DNA of 64,000 nucleotides from [Mycobacterium] nativiensis (GTDB lineage: Bacteria; Actinomycetota; Actinomycetes; Mycobacteriales; Mycobacteriaceae). The translations under genes and the position numbers were made by a program. The stretch spans positions 582,956 through 646,955 of the forward strand of contig NZ_CP083986.1 in assembly GCF_020172685.1 (NCBI RefSeq), given 5' to 3'. The notes beneath the pieces are model-generated. The model was not told the origin of the DNA, did not search any database, and saw only the letters and a list, made by a program, of their open reading frames with translations. Below, one piece after another: positions 40,201 to 49,156 of this stretch; the first letter of the stretch is position 1; each line of letters opens with the position of its first letter.

Positions 40201-42678
40201 GCCATGGTGCCGGCGGTGTTCCGCACCACCGACCTGCTTCCGCTGTCTGCCAGCGGCAAGGTGGACCGGCGCGCCCTGCTGGCCCGCGACAAGGATCTCG
40301 ACGCCGCGCCGACGGAGTTCGTGGCCCCGCGCGATGCCACCGAAGAGGCGCTGGCCGAGATCTGGCGCGAGGTGCTCGACGTCGACCGGGTCGGCGTCAC
40401 CGACGACTTCTTCGCCCTCGGCGGGGCCTCCACTCAGGCGCTCGAGGTCGCGGTGCGGGTCGGTGAACTGGGCCTGGAACTGCGACCGGAGTCGATGTTC
40501 GTCTACGGCACCATCGCCGAGTTGGCCGCGGAGTTCGGCCCGATCGGCGGTCAGGCCGCCGAGCAGCCGACGACGCAGCCGGCCGAGCCTCCGGTGCCAG
40601 TAGCCGCCCCGGCTGCGCTGCCCAAACCGGTTGCCGCCCCGGCGATCAAACCGGCGCAGACCGGTCCGGCGCGCAACATCGTGATCGAGAGCCTCGGGGT
40701 GTACCTGCCGCCGCGGGCGGTCTCCACCGAGCAGGTGCTGGCCGACTGCGTCAACGAGGTGAAGATCCCGCTGGAGCGTCTCACCGGCATCAAGAACCGG
40801 CGGATGGCCGGGGTCGACGAGTTCTCGATCGACCTGGGCCGCAAGGCGATCGGCGACTGCCTGTCCCGATCGAGCTATGCCCCCGAAGAGATCGACCTGG
40901 TCATCGCCTGCAACATCTCGCGCTGCGACGGCCCAGAGCACATGTTCACCTTCGAGCCCAGCACCGCCTCGCAGTTGCGGGACCAGCTGGGGCTGACCAA
41001 CGCGGTGTGCTTCGACATCAACAACGCCTGCGCGGGCATGTTCACCGGGGTCAGCGTGGCCCAGGACTTCCTCAAGACCGGCCTGGTGCGCAACGCCCTG
41101 GTGTTCAGTGGTGAATACATCAGCCACATCACCGAGACCGCGCAGCAGGAGATCGAAAGTGCGATGGACCCGAAGTTGGCCTGCCTGACCGTCGGCGACG
41201 CCGGCGCCGCGGTGGTGCTGGAACTCGGACCCAACGACCGGGTCGGCTTCCACGACCTGGATCTGGCCACCTACAGCGAATTCGCCAAGCTGTGCATCGC
41301 CAAGGCGACCGAGGGCCCGCACGGCGGCGCCATCATGGTCACCGACTCGGTGACCCAGACCGCGATCGCGGTGAAGCACTCGGTGCCCTACGTCGCGGCG
41401 GTGATGCAGCGGCACGGCTGGCGGCCCGAGACTGCCGATCAGCTGTTGATGCACCAGACCTCCGAGGCGTCGATCAACGACGCCATCCTGACCATCAACC
41501 GGGTGTTCGGTGCGGGTTCGGCCAGCCGGGCCAACACCATCTGCAACCTGGCGGAGCGTGGAAACACAGCTACCACCACGCATTTCGTCGCGCTGTATGA
41601 CTACATCACCGCGGGACGGATCAACTCAGGCGACAACGTGGTGCTGTCCATCACCGGCTCCGGTCAGACCATCGGCACCGGGCTGTACACGTTCGACGAC
41701 CTGCCCGACCGGATGCGCCGCGCCGCCAACGGCCAACCGGCACCCTCCGGTCGCGCCGGCCGGCCCGGCGCCCGCCGGGAGCTGCCGGCGACGCCGCGGG
41801 TGCGCATCGAGGGCGTCGGCTTGGCTCCCGCGGGAGGGGCCCAGCCCAGCTCCATCCAGTCGGCCGTCGACGCGGCCGCCGCCTGTCTGGCGGACAGCGG
41901 TGTCGAGCGGACCGAGGTCGGTCTGGTCATCCACACCGGCATCTACCGCGATGACTTCCTCAGCGAACCGGCGGTCGCCACCCTGGTCGCCGGGGAGGTC
42001 GGGATCAACGCCGAACCGGAGTCCGCGGACGCCCCCAAGACGTTTGCGTTCGACATCCTCAACGGCGCGGTCGGTTTCCTCAACGGCTGCCATGTCGCCG
42101 CCGGCATGATCGGAGCCGGCCGCACCGGCCACGCCATGGTGCTGGCCTCCGAAGTGGAGAACAACACCCCGCAGAGCGGCTACCCCCGCTTCGGTCTCGC
42201 CGAGACCGGCTCGGCGATCATGCTCAGCCCGAGCCACGGCCCGGAAGGCTTCGGCCGCTTCGTCTTCGGTCACCACCCGGAACACCAGGGAGCCCTGCGG
42301 ACCTACACCCAGGAGCGCGACGGCCGGATGTGGCTGCGAGTCGACCGGGACCCGAACCTGGCCGGGATCTACGTGAGCTGCCTGCCGTCGGCGGTCAAGG
42401 AACTGCTGACGCTGGAGACGCTGGAGCCCGAGGACATCGCCCTGGTGTTCCCGCCCTATCTGCCCGGCGCCGCTCTCGACGACCTGGCCGCGGGCATCGG
42501 CGTGGACCGGTCACGATTCGTCGAGGCGCAGAGCCAGATCAGCGACCCGTTCACCTCGACGCTGCCCTATCAGCTCGCCGACGCGCGGCAACGCGGGCTG
42601 GTCAAGCCGGGTGACGTGGCGCTGATCATGGCTGTGGGCTCGGGCGTCGAGGTCGGCTGCACCACCTACCGGTTCTGA
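37300..42678 (+). CDS. NRPS module C-A-PCP fused to two KAS-III/OleA-like domains
   Basis: 1792 residues. A short N-terminal docking helix (SPEKKRELLAQLLMAKAQS); condensation domain with HHIAVD at 161-166; adenylation domain (about 490-960; YTSGSTGAPKG at about 650); PCP with Ser1044 in GGAS. Then a KAS-III domain (about 1125-1470) with Glu1219 (FEPSTAS), Cys1244 (NNACAGM), His1385 (LMHQTSE) and Asn1422 (GNTATTT); then a second KAS-III-like domain (about 1495-1792) with Glu1556 kept (SEPAVAT) but Ala1590 instead of Cys and no catalytic His. Predicted: join the 3-hydroxyacyl chain to an amino acid, then Claisen-condense the aminoacyl thioester with a second acyl group. No thioesterase or reductase release domain is present. 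Confidence 0.9.
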   Translation: MTDDPVDISSLSPEKKRELLAQLLMAKAQSAASEHQMSYGQRSMWFVHRIAPDSPAYTVAYAGRIGGQLDTAALERAAQALVDRHPMLRTTFAEKDGQPVELVHAHAPVRIARHQIGGDEAELADWIQTETDRPFDLRTGPVLRLTLLERPGDHVLLLTVHHIAVDFWSIDVILDELRALYAAEHGGPAPELTADRYVDYADQQNQALAGPEGEQLWEYWREKFSGELPTLALPTDSPRPAVQTYNGALHRFSIDAEVTAGLKQVARAVGATPYMTMLAAFAVLLQRYSDQDDLIIGSPFACRDRAGLMGMVGYVTNPLPLRVDLSDDPSFATVLSQVKDTVLGALAHQNYPLPLLVEKLRPVRDAARTPLFQVSFAWQQVRLFEDFGAGTAGSGSAGVLHLETLHIGQGGSPFDITMQVGEHEDELQAALQYNTDLFTPATIDAMAEHFKLLLAGLTQPGVAETTPVSQLNMLTDAERVALQAWNQTAVDYSHAPARLHEMVEAAVARTPDAVAVTYEGRDLSYAELDRRANGLAHRLRQYGVGTGAGTDVVPVLLERSEDLVIALLGVLKAGGVFLPLDPAQPTGRMEAMLADVPDAPVCVTYREHLSHVPSDFTGARLCLDQPSAAPGEEASPPEVAASTELAYLMYTSGSTGAPKGALNSHAGIRNRLLWMQDAYQLTADDRVLHKTPINFDPFVWEIFWPLTVGARVVVAKPEGHKDSGYLARTIVEQRVTTMHFVPSMLRRFLADPQAASCTGLRQVFCSGEALTPDLRDTFFEVLPAELYNLYGPTEAAIDVTHFHCVRGVSGGGIPIGRPIANIAIHLLDAAGNPVPVGVPGELHIGGVGVARGYLNRPEATAAAFLDDPFSDQPGALLYRTGDLARYLPDGNIDYLGRRDDQVKINGFRIELGEVEAALAKHPDIVESAVVARKDASGNTQLIAHIVPVAAAPGTAELRRFLLDLVPAAMVPAVFRTTDLLPLSASGKVDRRALLARDKDLDAAPTEFVAPRDATEEALAEIWREVLDVDRVGVTDDFFALGGASTQALEVAVRVGELGLELRPESMFVYGTIAELAAEFGPIGGQAAEQPTTQPAEPPVPVAAPAALPKPVAAPAIKPAQTGPARNIVIESLGVYLPPRAVSTEQVLADCVNEVKIPLERLTGIKNRRMAGVDEFSIDLGRKAIGDCLSRSSYAPEEIDLVIACNISRCDGPEHMFTFEPSTASQLRDQLGLTNAVCFDINNACAGMFTGVSVAQDFLKTGLVRNALVFSGEYISHITETAQQEIESAMDPKLACLTVGDAGAAVVLELGPNDRVGFHDLDLATYSEFAKLCIAKATEGPHGGAIMVTDSVTQTAIAVKHSVPYVAAVMQRHGWRPETADQLLMHQTSEASINDAILTINRVFGAGSASRANTICNLAERGNTATTTHFVALYDYITAGRINSGDNVVLSITGSGQTIGTGLYTFDDLPDRMRRAANGQPAPSGRAGRPGARRELPATPRVRIEGVGLAPAGGAQPSSIQSAVDAAAACLADSGVERTEVGLVIHTGIYRDDFLSEPAVATLVAGEVGINAEPESADAPKTFAFDILNGAVGFLNGCHVAAGMIGAGRTGHAMVLASEVENNTPQSGYPRFGLAETGSAIMLSPSHGPEGFGRFVFGHHPEHQGALRTYTQERDGRMWLRVDRDPNLAGIYVSCLPSAVKELLTLETLEPEDIALVFPPYLPGAALDDLAAGIGVDRSRFVEAQSQISDPFTSTLPYQLADARQRGLVKPGDVALIMAVGSGVEVGCTTYRF

Positions 42679-42683
42679 TCGGC

Positions 42684-43676
42684 ATGCGTGCATTCGTCAC
42701 CGGGGGAACCGGTTTCGTCGGCTCGAACCTGGTTGCCGCCCTGCTGGAACGCGGCATCGAGGTGCGGGTGCTGCGGCGTGCCACATCGCCGATGGCCGCG
42801 CTGGAGGGTTTGGACTGCGAGACCCGGATCGGCGACGTCAACGACGGCGTCGACGCGCTGGCCGAGGCGATGGCCGACTGCGACTGGGTGTTCCACACCG
42901 CGGCGATCTCGGACTACTGGCGGTACCGCACCCAGACCCGGCTGTACCGCACCAACGTCGACGGCACCCGCGGTATGGCCGCGGCCGCCCTGCGCGCCGG
43001 GGTGAAGCGCTTCGTCTACACCAGTTCGCTTGCTGCCCTGGGTGTTCCCAAGCGCGGGCATCAGCTGGTGGAGACCGACGAGTTCAACATCCGCCCGCGG
43101 CAGTTCCCCTACGGGCACAGCAAGCACCTCGCCGAGGTGCAGCTGCGCAAGGCTGTGGCGGCCGGTCTGCCCGCGGTGATCGTCAACCCGTCGGTGGTCA
43201 TCGGACCCCGCGACGTCAACCGCATCGCCAGCGCGATGCTCGTCGAAGCGCAGCGTGGGCGACTGTGGTTCGCCGCCCCGGGGGGCACCAACTTCGTGTC
43301 GGTCGACGACGTGGTGGCCGGCCACATCGCCGCCGCCGAACGCGGCCGGGTCGGCGAACGCTACATCCTGGGCGGTGAGAACCTGCCGTTCCGTGAGGTG
43401 TTCACGGCTGCCAACGAGCTCTTTGGCCGGGACGCTCCCTCGATTGTGTTGCCGCGCTGGATAATTCCGGTGGCCGCAGCCGGTGTCAGTGCCGCTCGCA
43501 CCATTGTGGGTCCCCGGCTGCCGATTGACGCCCGTCAGATGCGGCTGTCGTTGGCCGATATCTACGCCGATCCCGGCAAGTCCCACAATGAACTGGGCGT
43601 GCCGTTCACCCCGTTCCGCACCGCACTGCACTGTGGCTACGAGTGGTATCGCGACAACGGCTACTTGGACCGCTGA
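42684..43676 (+). CDS. 3beta-HSD/OleD-like NAD(P)-dependent reductase
   Basis: 330 residues, ATG 42684, 5 bp after the NRPS stop. Extended SDR: TGGTGFVGSNLVAALLERG at the N-terminus, FVYTSSLAALG (Ser), FPYGHSKHLAEVQL (Tyr-x-x-x-Lys: YGHSK) and a C-terminal substrate lobe. The closest functional types are 3beta-hydroxysteroid dehydrogenase, dihydroflavonol reductase and OleD, which reduces the beta-keto acid made by OleA. Because the preceding protein ends in OleA-like domains, reduction of its beta-keto product is the simplest role (inference). It ends 16 bp from the convergent amidase gene. Confidence 0.88.
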   Translation: MRAFVTGGTGFVGSNLVAALLERGIEVRVLRRATSPMAALEGLDCETRIGDVNDGVDALAEAMADCDWVFHTAAISDYWRYRTQTRLYRTNVDGTRGMAAAALRAGVKRFVYTSSLAALGVPKRGHQLVETDEFNIRPRQFPYGHSKHLAEVQLRKAVAAGLPAVIVNPSVVIGPRDVNRIASAMLVEAQRGRLWFAAPGGTNFVSVDDVVAGHIAAAERGRVGERYILGGENLPFREVFTAANELFGRDAPSIVLPRWIIPVAAAGVSAARTIVGPRLPIDARQMRLSLADIYADPGKSHNELGVPFTPFRTALHCGYEWYRDNGYLDR

Positions 43677-43692
43677 GAGGCGGAGGCTGAGG

Positions 43693-45138
43693 TCAGCCGA
43701 CCTGGCTCAGCAGTAGTTCGGTCGGCGGCCGGCGCGCAATCCACGGCTGCGCCAACTCGATCTGGGCGGCAAGCGAAACCAGGGTGGCTTCGTCATTGGC
43801 CCGAGCCACCAGGTGTACCGCCTCGGGTATGCCGTCGGCACTGATGCCGGTGGGGACGGACATCGCCGGTTGCCCGCTGTAGCACTGGGGGAAGGTGAAC
43901 GGGATGAACTTGAGCATCCTCAGCATGGCCCGGGTCGGGCCGAGCCCCTCGAAGTAGCCCACCTGCACCGGTGGCATCGCCACCACCGGGGTCATCAGGA
44001 TGTCGTAGTCGGCGATCCGACGTTGCGAGCGGGCGGTGATCCGGGGCTCGGCTGCGACGGCGCGGCGGGCCACCCAGTCCGGTACGAGCCGGCTGGTGCG
44101 GGCTTCGGCCTGCATGCGCCGTTCCAGCAGTTCGGTCCTCGGCAGCCGTTCGATCTCGTCGGCGAAGCCGTTCATGAACAATGCGAGCACCGCAGCGATA
44201 CCCAGCACCGGATAGACCGGGTCGCATTCGGTCACCTCGTGACCCAGTGACCGCAACAGTTCCGCGGTCTCCAAAACCGGCCGGCGCACCTCATCGCTCA
44301 CGTGCACCGGGACCACCGGTTTGAAGGACATCGCGATCCGCAGCCGCCGCTGCGGCGCGAGCAACGCGTCCATCAGCGGCGGCGCCGGGGGAGGCGAGGG
44401 AATCTCGTCGTCGGGCTCGGGCCCGGTCATGGCGTCGTGCAGCAGTGCCGCGTCGGTGACGCTGCGGGCCAGCGGCCCGATGTGGTTGAGCCCATGGAAG
44501 CGGTAGCCCCGCTCGGGTGACTCCTTGGTGCTGATCCGTCCGCGCTGCCCCTTGAGCCCGACCAGCCCACAGCAGGCGGCCGGAATCCGGATCGAGCCGC
44601 CGCTGTCGCTGCCGGTGGCGCCCGGCACCATCCCCGAGGCGACCGCCGCGGCCGAGCCGCCGCTGGAGCCGCCGGGCGTCCGGTACAGGTCCCACGGGTT
44701 GCGGGTCACCCCCCAGGTGGCTGATTCGCAGACCGGGTAGGCGCCGAACTCTGAGAGATGGGTCTTGCCGATGATCACCGCGCCGGCGGCACGAAGCCGC
44801 CGCACCGCCGCACTGTCGGAACTGGCCGGGCCGACGTCAATTCCAGTGCCGCACATCGACGAAACGCCCGCCACATCGGTGTCGTCCTTGACGGCGATCG
44901 GAACGCCGGCCAGCGGGAGCGACTCCCCGGCGGCCAGTCGCCGCTCGACCTGCGCGGCCTCGGCCATCGCGCGGTCGCCCAGCACGGTGCGAAACACGTT
45001 CAGAATCGGGTCAAGTCGGGAAATCCGGTCCAGGTACAGCGTCACCAGCTCGCGCGGCGACACCTCCCGCTGGTGCACCAACTGCGCCAAGCGCGCAACG
45101 CCGGCGAAGGCCAAATCGTCATCGTGCGCGGCAGACAT
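43693..45138 (-). CDS. Amidase signature family hydrolase
   Basis: 481 residues from ATG 45138; the longer frame to 45213 has no better start. Ser-cisSer-Lys triad: Lys84 in PIAVKDDTD, the cis-Ser in TPGGSSGGS (about 158-159) and Ser182 in GSDSGGSIRIPAA. Cytoplasmic, no signal peptide. AS enzymes hydrolyse amides and esters of broad range, including N-acyl amino acids and peptides. Its neighbours suggest possible action on the lipopeptide product (inference); it is equally possible that it is unrelated. Last gene of a minus-strand group running from the ABC transporter. Confidence 0.93.
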   Translation of the reverse strand: MSAAHDDDLAFAGVARLAQLVHQREVSPRELVTLYLDRISRLDPILNVFRTVLGDRAMAEAAQVERRLAAGESLPLAGVPIAVKDDTDVAGVSSMCGTGIDVGPASSDSAAVRRLRAAGAVIIGKTHLSEFGAYPVCESATWGVTRNPWDLYRTPGGSSGGSAAAVASGMVPGATGSDSGGSIRIPAACCGLVGLKGQRGRISTKESPERGYRFHGLNHIGPLARSVTDAALLHDAMTGPEPDDEIPSPPPAPPLMDALLAPQRRLRIAMSFKPVVPVHVSDEVRRPVLETAELLRSLGHEVTECDPVYPVLGIAAVLALFMNGFADEIERLPRTELLERRMQAEARTSRLVPDWVARRAVAAEPRITARSQRRIADYDILMTPVVAMPPVQVGYFEGLGPTRAMLRMLKFIPFTFPQCYSGQPAMSVPTGISADGIPEAVHLVARANDEATLVSLAAQIELAQPWIARRPPTELLLSQVG

Positions 45139-45228
45139 CCTCGCGTCCTTTCCCCCAAGGACCACAATACCGACCCTGTGCTGCGCAAATGTGTGCCAGC
45201 GTTGGCGACACACTAAGAACTGCGAGCG

Positions 45229-46596
45229 TCAGCCCGCAGCCGCAGGTTCGATGTTGTGGTTGCGGGTGAACCGGTTGTTCGGGTCCAGACGTGCTTTGAG
45301 TAGGGCCAGGCGTTGGTACCCGGCGTCGCCGAAGGTCGCCCGGATTCGATCCTGCCCTTCGTCGCCGACGAAGTTGAGGTAGGCGCCGGCCGGACCGAGC
45401 GGCCGCAGGATCTCGAACGCCTGACCGGCCCACGCCGTGCAGCGCGCACTGTCGGCCGGATCGGTCCAGGTCGTCATCAAGTGGATGATGTACGGGTGCT
45501 CCCGGGCGACGACGGCCGTCGACTCCGGCGGCACCCGGCTGGCGTACCCGCCGAGCCGGATCACGTGCAGCCGGGTCTGTGCCGAGGGCCGTGACCGTCC
45601 GAGCAGCGCGATACGGCGGATCGCCTCGTCGGTGAGTTCGGTGACGAACAGCGACTTCCAGTAGTTCAGCCAGCCGTACGGTGCGGTGTAGTCCAGGGCC
45701 TGCTGCCAGGTCGAGTAGTCCAGCTTGTGCTGCACGGCCACCACCGGCTTGGTCGCCACGCCGCGAACGTTGAGCAGAGCGCTGACATCGTCGCTGCCGA
45801 TCGCATCGGTGCGCGTCGAACAGGCCAGCACATTGACCAGCGACTGGCCGGTGGTGAAGTCGGAGGAGAAGTCGAGGATGGATGCCAGGTGGTCGGGTGC
45901 GTTGTCCATCTGGGCGCGGAAATGCTTGAGCGCCGTCTCGGCGTCGGTGTCGGGGTAGGACTGCACGCCGGCGGTCACGGCGCTCACCGGGTGCAGTCGC
46001 AGCACGAACTGCGCCACGACCCCGAAGTTGCCGCCCCCGCCGCGCAGGCCCCACAGCACGTCGGCGTTCTCGGTCTCGCTGACCGTCAGCACCTCGCCGG
46101 CCGCCGTCACCAGGGTTGCGCCGATCAGGTTGTCGCAGGTCATGCCGTGGGCGCGGGACAGCCACCCGATGCCGCCGCCGAGGCTGAATCCTCCGACGCC
46201 CGTCGTCGACACCACCCCGCCCGGGCAGGCCAGGCCGTGGCTGCTGGTCACCGGGTCCACGTCGCCCCAGGTGGCGCCGGCGTCGACGTAGGCGATCCGC
46301 GCCTGCGCGTCGACCCGTACCCCGCGCATCTGCGTCAGGTCGATGACGATGCCGCCATCCGTGGACGAGTGGCCCGCGACGCTGTGGCCGCCGCTTCGCA
46401 CCGCGATCTCGGCGCCGGTGTCCACGGCGTAGCGGACGGCGGCGACGATGTCGTCCTGTGAGCGGCACTGCAGCACCATCTGCGGCCGCTTGTCGATCAG
46501 GCCGTTGAAGACCTGGCGTACCTCGTCGTAGCGGGCGTCTCCCGGGTAGATCGTGTCGCCGGTGAAGCCGGGCACGGTGGGGGCGTTCGCTGTCAT
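45229..46596 (-). CDS. Berberine-bridge-type FAD-linked oxidase
   Basis: 455 residues from ATG 46596. FAD_binding_4 domain with RSGGHSVAGH, where His71 is the expected covalent FAD attachment, then GGGGNFGVV, and a C-terminal BBE motif YLNFVGDEGQ...NRFTRNHNI. The second covalent Cys of bicovalent members (CxxxxC-type) is not clear. Members oxidise sugars, alkaloids, fatty-acid-derived or polyketide substrates with O2 as acceptor. No signal peptide. Encoded between the ABC exporter and the amidase, 28 bp after the permease stop. Confidence 0.92.
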   Translation of the reverse strand: MTANAPTVPGFTGDTIYPGDARYDEVRQVFNGLIDKRPQMVLQCRSQDDIVAAVRYAVDTGAEIAVRSGGHSVAGHSSTDGGIVIDLTQMRGVRVDAQARIAYVDAGATWGDVDPVTSSHGLACPGGVVSTTGVGGFSLGGGIGWLSRAHGMTCDNLIGATLVTAAGEVLTVSETENADVLWGLRGGGGNFGVVAQFVLRLHPVSAVTAGVQSYPDTDAETALKHFRAQMDNAPDHLASILDFSSDFTTGQSLVNVLACSTRTDAIGSDDVSALLNVRGVATKPVVAVQHKLDYSTWQQALDYTAPYGWLNYWKSLFVTELTDEAIRRIALLGRSRPSAQTRLHVIRLGGYASRVPPESTAVVAREHPYIIHLMTTWTDPADSARCTAWAGQAFEILRPLGPAGAYLNFVGDEGQDRIRATFGDAGYQRLALLKARLDPNNRFTRNHNIEPAAAG

Positions 46597-46624
46597 TGCA
46601 TCCTTCGTGTCGGCGCGGCGTTGC

Positions 46625-49156
46625 TCACTCGTCGCGCAGTTCGGTCGCCGGGGTGGCGCGGGTGCTCTTCCAAGCCGGGATGATCGCCGCGAAGACCGCG
46701 GCGACGGTGGCCAGCACCGCGTAGACCACCGCGTCGGACCAGGGGAACACCAGCGGGGTGACCAGACCGACGTTGACGACGGCTGCGCGCCGGACCGCTT
46801 CGGAGATGGCGATCGACAGGACCGCGCCGAACAGCCCGCCGGCGGCACCGGCGATGACGGCCTCGATGGTGGTGATGCTGAACACCCGGAAGCGGGTGGC
46901 GCCCAGCGCCTGGATCAGGGCCACCTCGCGTTTGCGCCGGATGCCGACCAGCAGCAGCGTCGACAACACCGAGACGAAGGCGATGGCGAGCAGGCCGAAC
47001 TTGAGGGTGTTCAGCGGCGTGAGGTACCGGCCGATCGAGGTCGCGATGTCGGATGCGTAGCCGTCGGTGTCCACCGCCGTCACCGGTTGGTCGAACTTGG
47101 CGGCGCCGATGTTCTCGATGACCTGGCCGGCGGTGAATCCGTCAGCCGGTGTGGCGAAGATCAGGCCGGCGGGCTGCGGGCCGTAGATCTGTTCGGCGAT
47201 CGAGTACGGCATGTAGATGCGACGTCCGCCGTATTCGGGGGTGGCGACAATGGTTCCGATGCTCATCGCCTGGGCATCGAGTCCACTTCCGAATACGAGA
47301 GTGTCGCCGATGTGGAGATCCTTCTCACGTGCGAGCACGCTGCCGATGACCACTTCGTTGGCTTTCTGACTCGCCTCGGGCGATTGTCCGGCGAGCAATC
47401 CGAATGGAAATGTCGGCCGGTCCTGGGCCTGAATATGTGCCAGCGACCCGTCTTTGAGGCTGATCTCGATTTCAGCCATCCGCTCGATCTTCTCCACTCC
47501 GGCCAAGGAGCTGAGTTTGTTGATCGTCTGCGGGGCGAATCGGGCATCAATGGGCCCGTAATCGGCGAACTGCGTCGTGGTGATGGCGATGCGCCCATCC
47601 GCCTGCGATTCGGCGACCTTGGTCGCGCCCATGTGGATCGCGACGAGGAACCCGGACAGCAGGATGGCCACCACGACCGGCACCGCGATGGCGCCCGAGA
47701 TCGCCGCGGTGCGGGACCGGTCGGAGCGCAGTGCGTTGAGGGCGATGGTGATGGTGGCCCCGTGCGACTTGTTCGATCTGAGCCGCAGGCTGGTGATCGC
47801 CTGCGCGCTCAGGTACGCGGTGGCCAGCAGCAGACCGACGACCGCGACGACGGCGCCGGCGTCGGCGATGATGGCCTGCCAGGAGGCCAGCGCCCCGGAG
47901 ATCGTCGCCAGCCGGGCGGCGATCACCCCGCTCAGCCCGATGGCCAGCAGCAGCAGCGCCTTGAACCAGATCTTGCGCTGGGTGGTCTGCTCCTGCGCCG
48001 CCCGTCCGGACAGTTCGGCCGCGATCGGGGTGTTGGAGGCCGACAGCGCGGGCCCCAGAGCGGCCAGCAGCGCCAGCAGGATGCCGGCCATGACGCCGGC
48101 CACCAGGATCACCGGCTTGAGCACGACCGGGACGGTGACGCCGACGAACCGTTCGGTCAGCTCGCTGGCGCTGGCCACGATCGGTTCGGAGATCACGATG
48201 CCGGTCAGCACACCCATCGTCGATCCCACCGCGCCCAATAGGCCTGCCTCGCTGAGGAACCCGGTCATGATCGATGCCGGTGACGCACCCAGCGCGGAGG
48301 CGATCGCGATCTCGCGGCGGCGTTCCTCGACAGAAAGCCTGGTGATCTGGGTGATGAGGATGACCCCGACGCCGATCGAGATCAGGGCGAATATCCCCAA
48401 CAGCGGCAGCAGGACGTCGTTGACGTTGTAACCCCGCGCCGGCTCACTGCGGGGCTGGACGCTGTAGGTGGGCCCCAGCGTTGCTTTCAGGCCGCGCTGG
48501 ACCTCGCCCGCGTCGGCATCCTTGGCCAGGGTCACGTAGATCATGTCCACCCGGTCGCCGCGGGCGAACTGCACCTTCGCCATGCTCAGCGGCAGCACCG
48601 CGACCAGGCCGTTGTTGACATCGTCCAGGTCGGAAACCCGCTGGAACTTGTCCAGTGACAGCTGGCCGACGTCGGTGACCAGGGTTGCCGAGGAGTCCAG
48701 GGAGTCGCCCAGCGACTTCGAGATCGCCGGCGGCGGTTCCTGCTGGCCGGTCTGGCAGACCTTCGGGTCGACGATCCACTGCGCCGAGCAGTCCGCCCCC
48801 AGAGCCAGCCCGAAGCTTTCCTTGCCGTTGTTGCGGATCATCGTCACGCCGCGGATGACCGGCACGACGGCGGCCACCCCCGGCACCGCCCGGGCGTCTT
48901 CGATGACGGCGGGGCTGATGCCGCCGCGGGTGGCGGCTCCGACCACGCGCACCGGCGCGGGTCCGGCGATCTGGTAGCCCACGTCGTCGACGGCCTTGGA
49001 GACGCTGGTGACCTCGATCATGACGGCCACCACCACTGCGACGCCGCCGCCCAGTGAGAATGCCGCCAGTGCGGCCCGGAATGCGTGTTTACGAACGGCC
49101 CGGAAATTGATAATCCGAAGGAGGCCGAAAGTCGCGGCTAATGTTCCGCGAGCCAT
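46625..49156 (-). CDS. ABC transporter permease, duplicated FtsX/MacB type
   Basis: 843 residues. The layout is one N-terminal helix (about 25-50), a large extracytoplasmic domain, three helices with the FtsX motif (ERRREIAIASALGASPASI), a further membrane helix, a second large extracytoplasmic domain, and three final helices with RKREVALIQALGATRFRV. Two FtsX repeats occupy one chain, as in LolCDE/MacB-like exporters of type VII ABC architecture. Such systems extract or export lipids, lipoproteins and peptides at the outer leaflet. The start overlaps the ATPase stop by 19 bp. Confidence 0.93.
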   Translation of the reverse strand: MARGTLAATFGLLRIINFRAVRKHAFRAALAAFSLGGGVAVVVAVMIEVTSVSKAVDDVGYQIAGPAPVRVVGAATRGGISPAVIEDARAVPGVAAVVPVIRGVTMIRNNGKESFGLALGADCSAQWIVDPKVCQTGQQEPPPAISKSLGDSLDSSATLVTDVGQLSLDKFQRVSDLDDVNNGLVAVLPLSMAKVQFARGDRVDMIYVTLAKDADAGEVQRGLKATLGPTYSVQPRSEPARGYNVNDVLLPLLGIFALISIGVGVILITQITRLSVEERRREIAIASALGASPASIMTGFLSEAGLLGAVGSTMGVLTGIVISEPIVASASELTERFVGVTVPVVLKPVILVAGVMAGILLALLAALGPALSASNTPIAAELSGRAAQEQTTQRKIWFKALLLLAIGLSGVIAARLATISGALASWQAIIADAGAVVAVVGLLLATAYLSAQAITSLRLRSNKSHGATITIALNALRSDRSRTAAISGAIAVPVVVAILLSGFLVAIHMGATKVAESQADGRIAITTTQFADYGPIDARFAPQTINKLSSLAGVEKIERMAEIEISLKDGSLAHIQAQDRPTFPFGLLAGQSPEASQKANEVVIGSVLAREKDLHIGDTLVFGSGLDAQAMSIGTIVATPEYGGRRIYMPYSIAEQIYGPQPAGLIFATPADGFTAGQVIENIGAAKFDQPVTAVDTDGYASDIATSIGRYLTPLNTLKFGLLAIAFVSVLSTLLLVGIRRKREVALIQALGATRFRVFSITTIEAVIAGAAGGLFGAVLSIAISEAVRRAAVVNVGLVTPLVFPWSDAVVYAVLATVAAVFAAIIPAWKSTRATPATELRDE

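Noticed and set aside
38776..41583. 935-residue minus-strand ORF inside the NRPS
   Set aside because: Antisense to A, PCP and KAS-III domains whose catalytic residues are visible on the plus strand.
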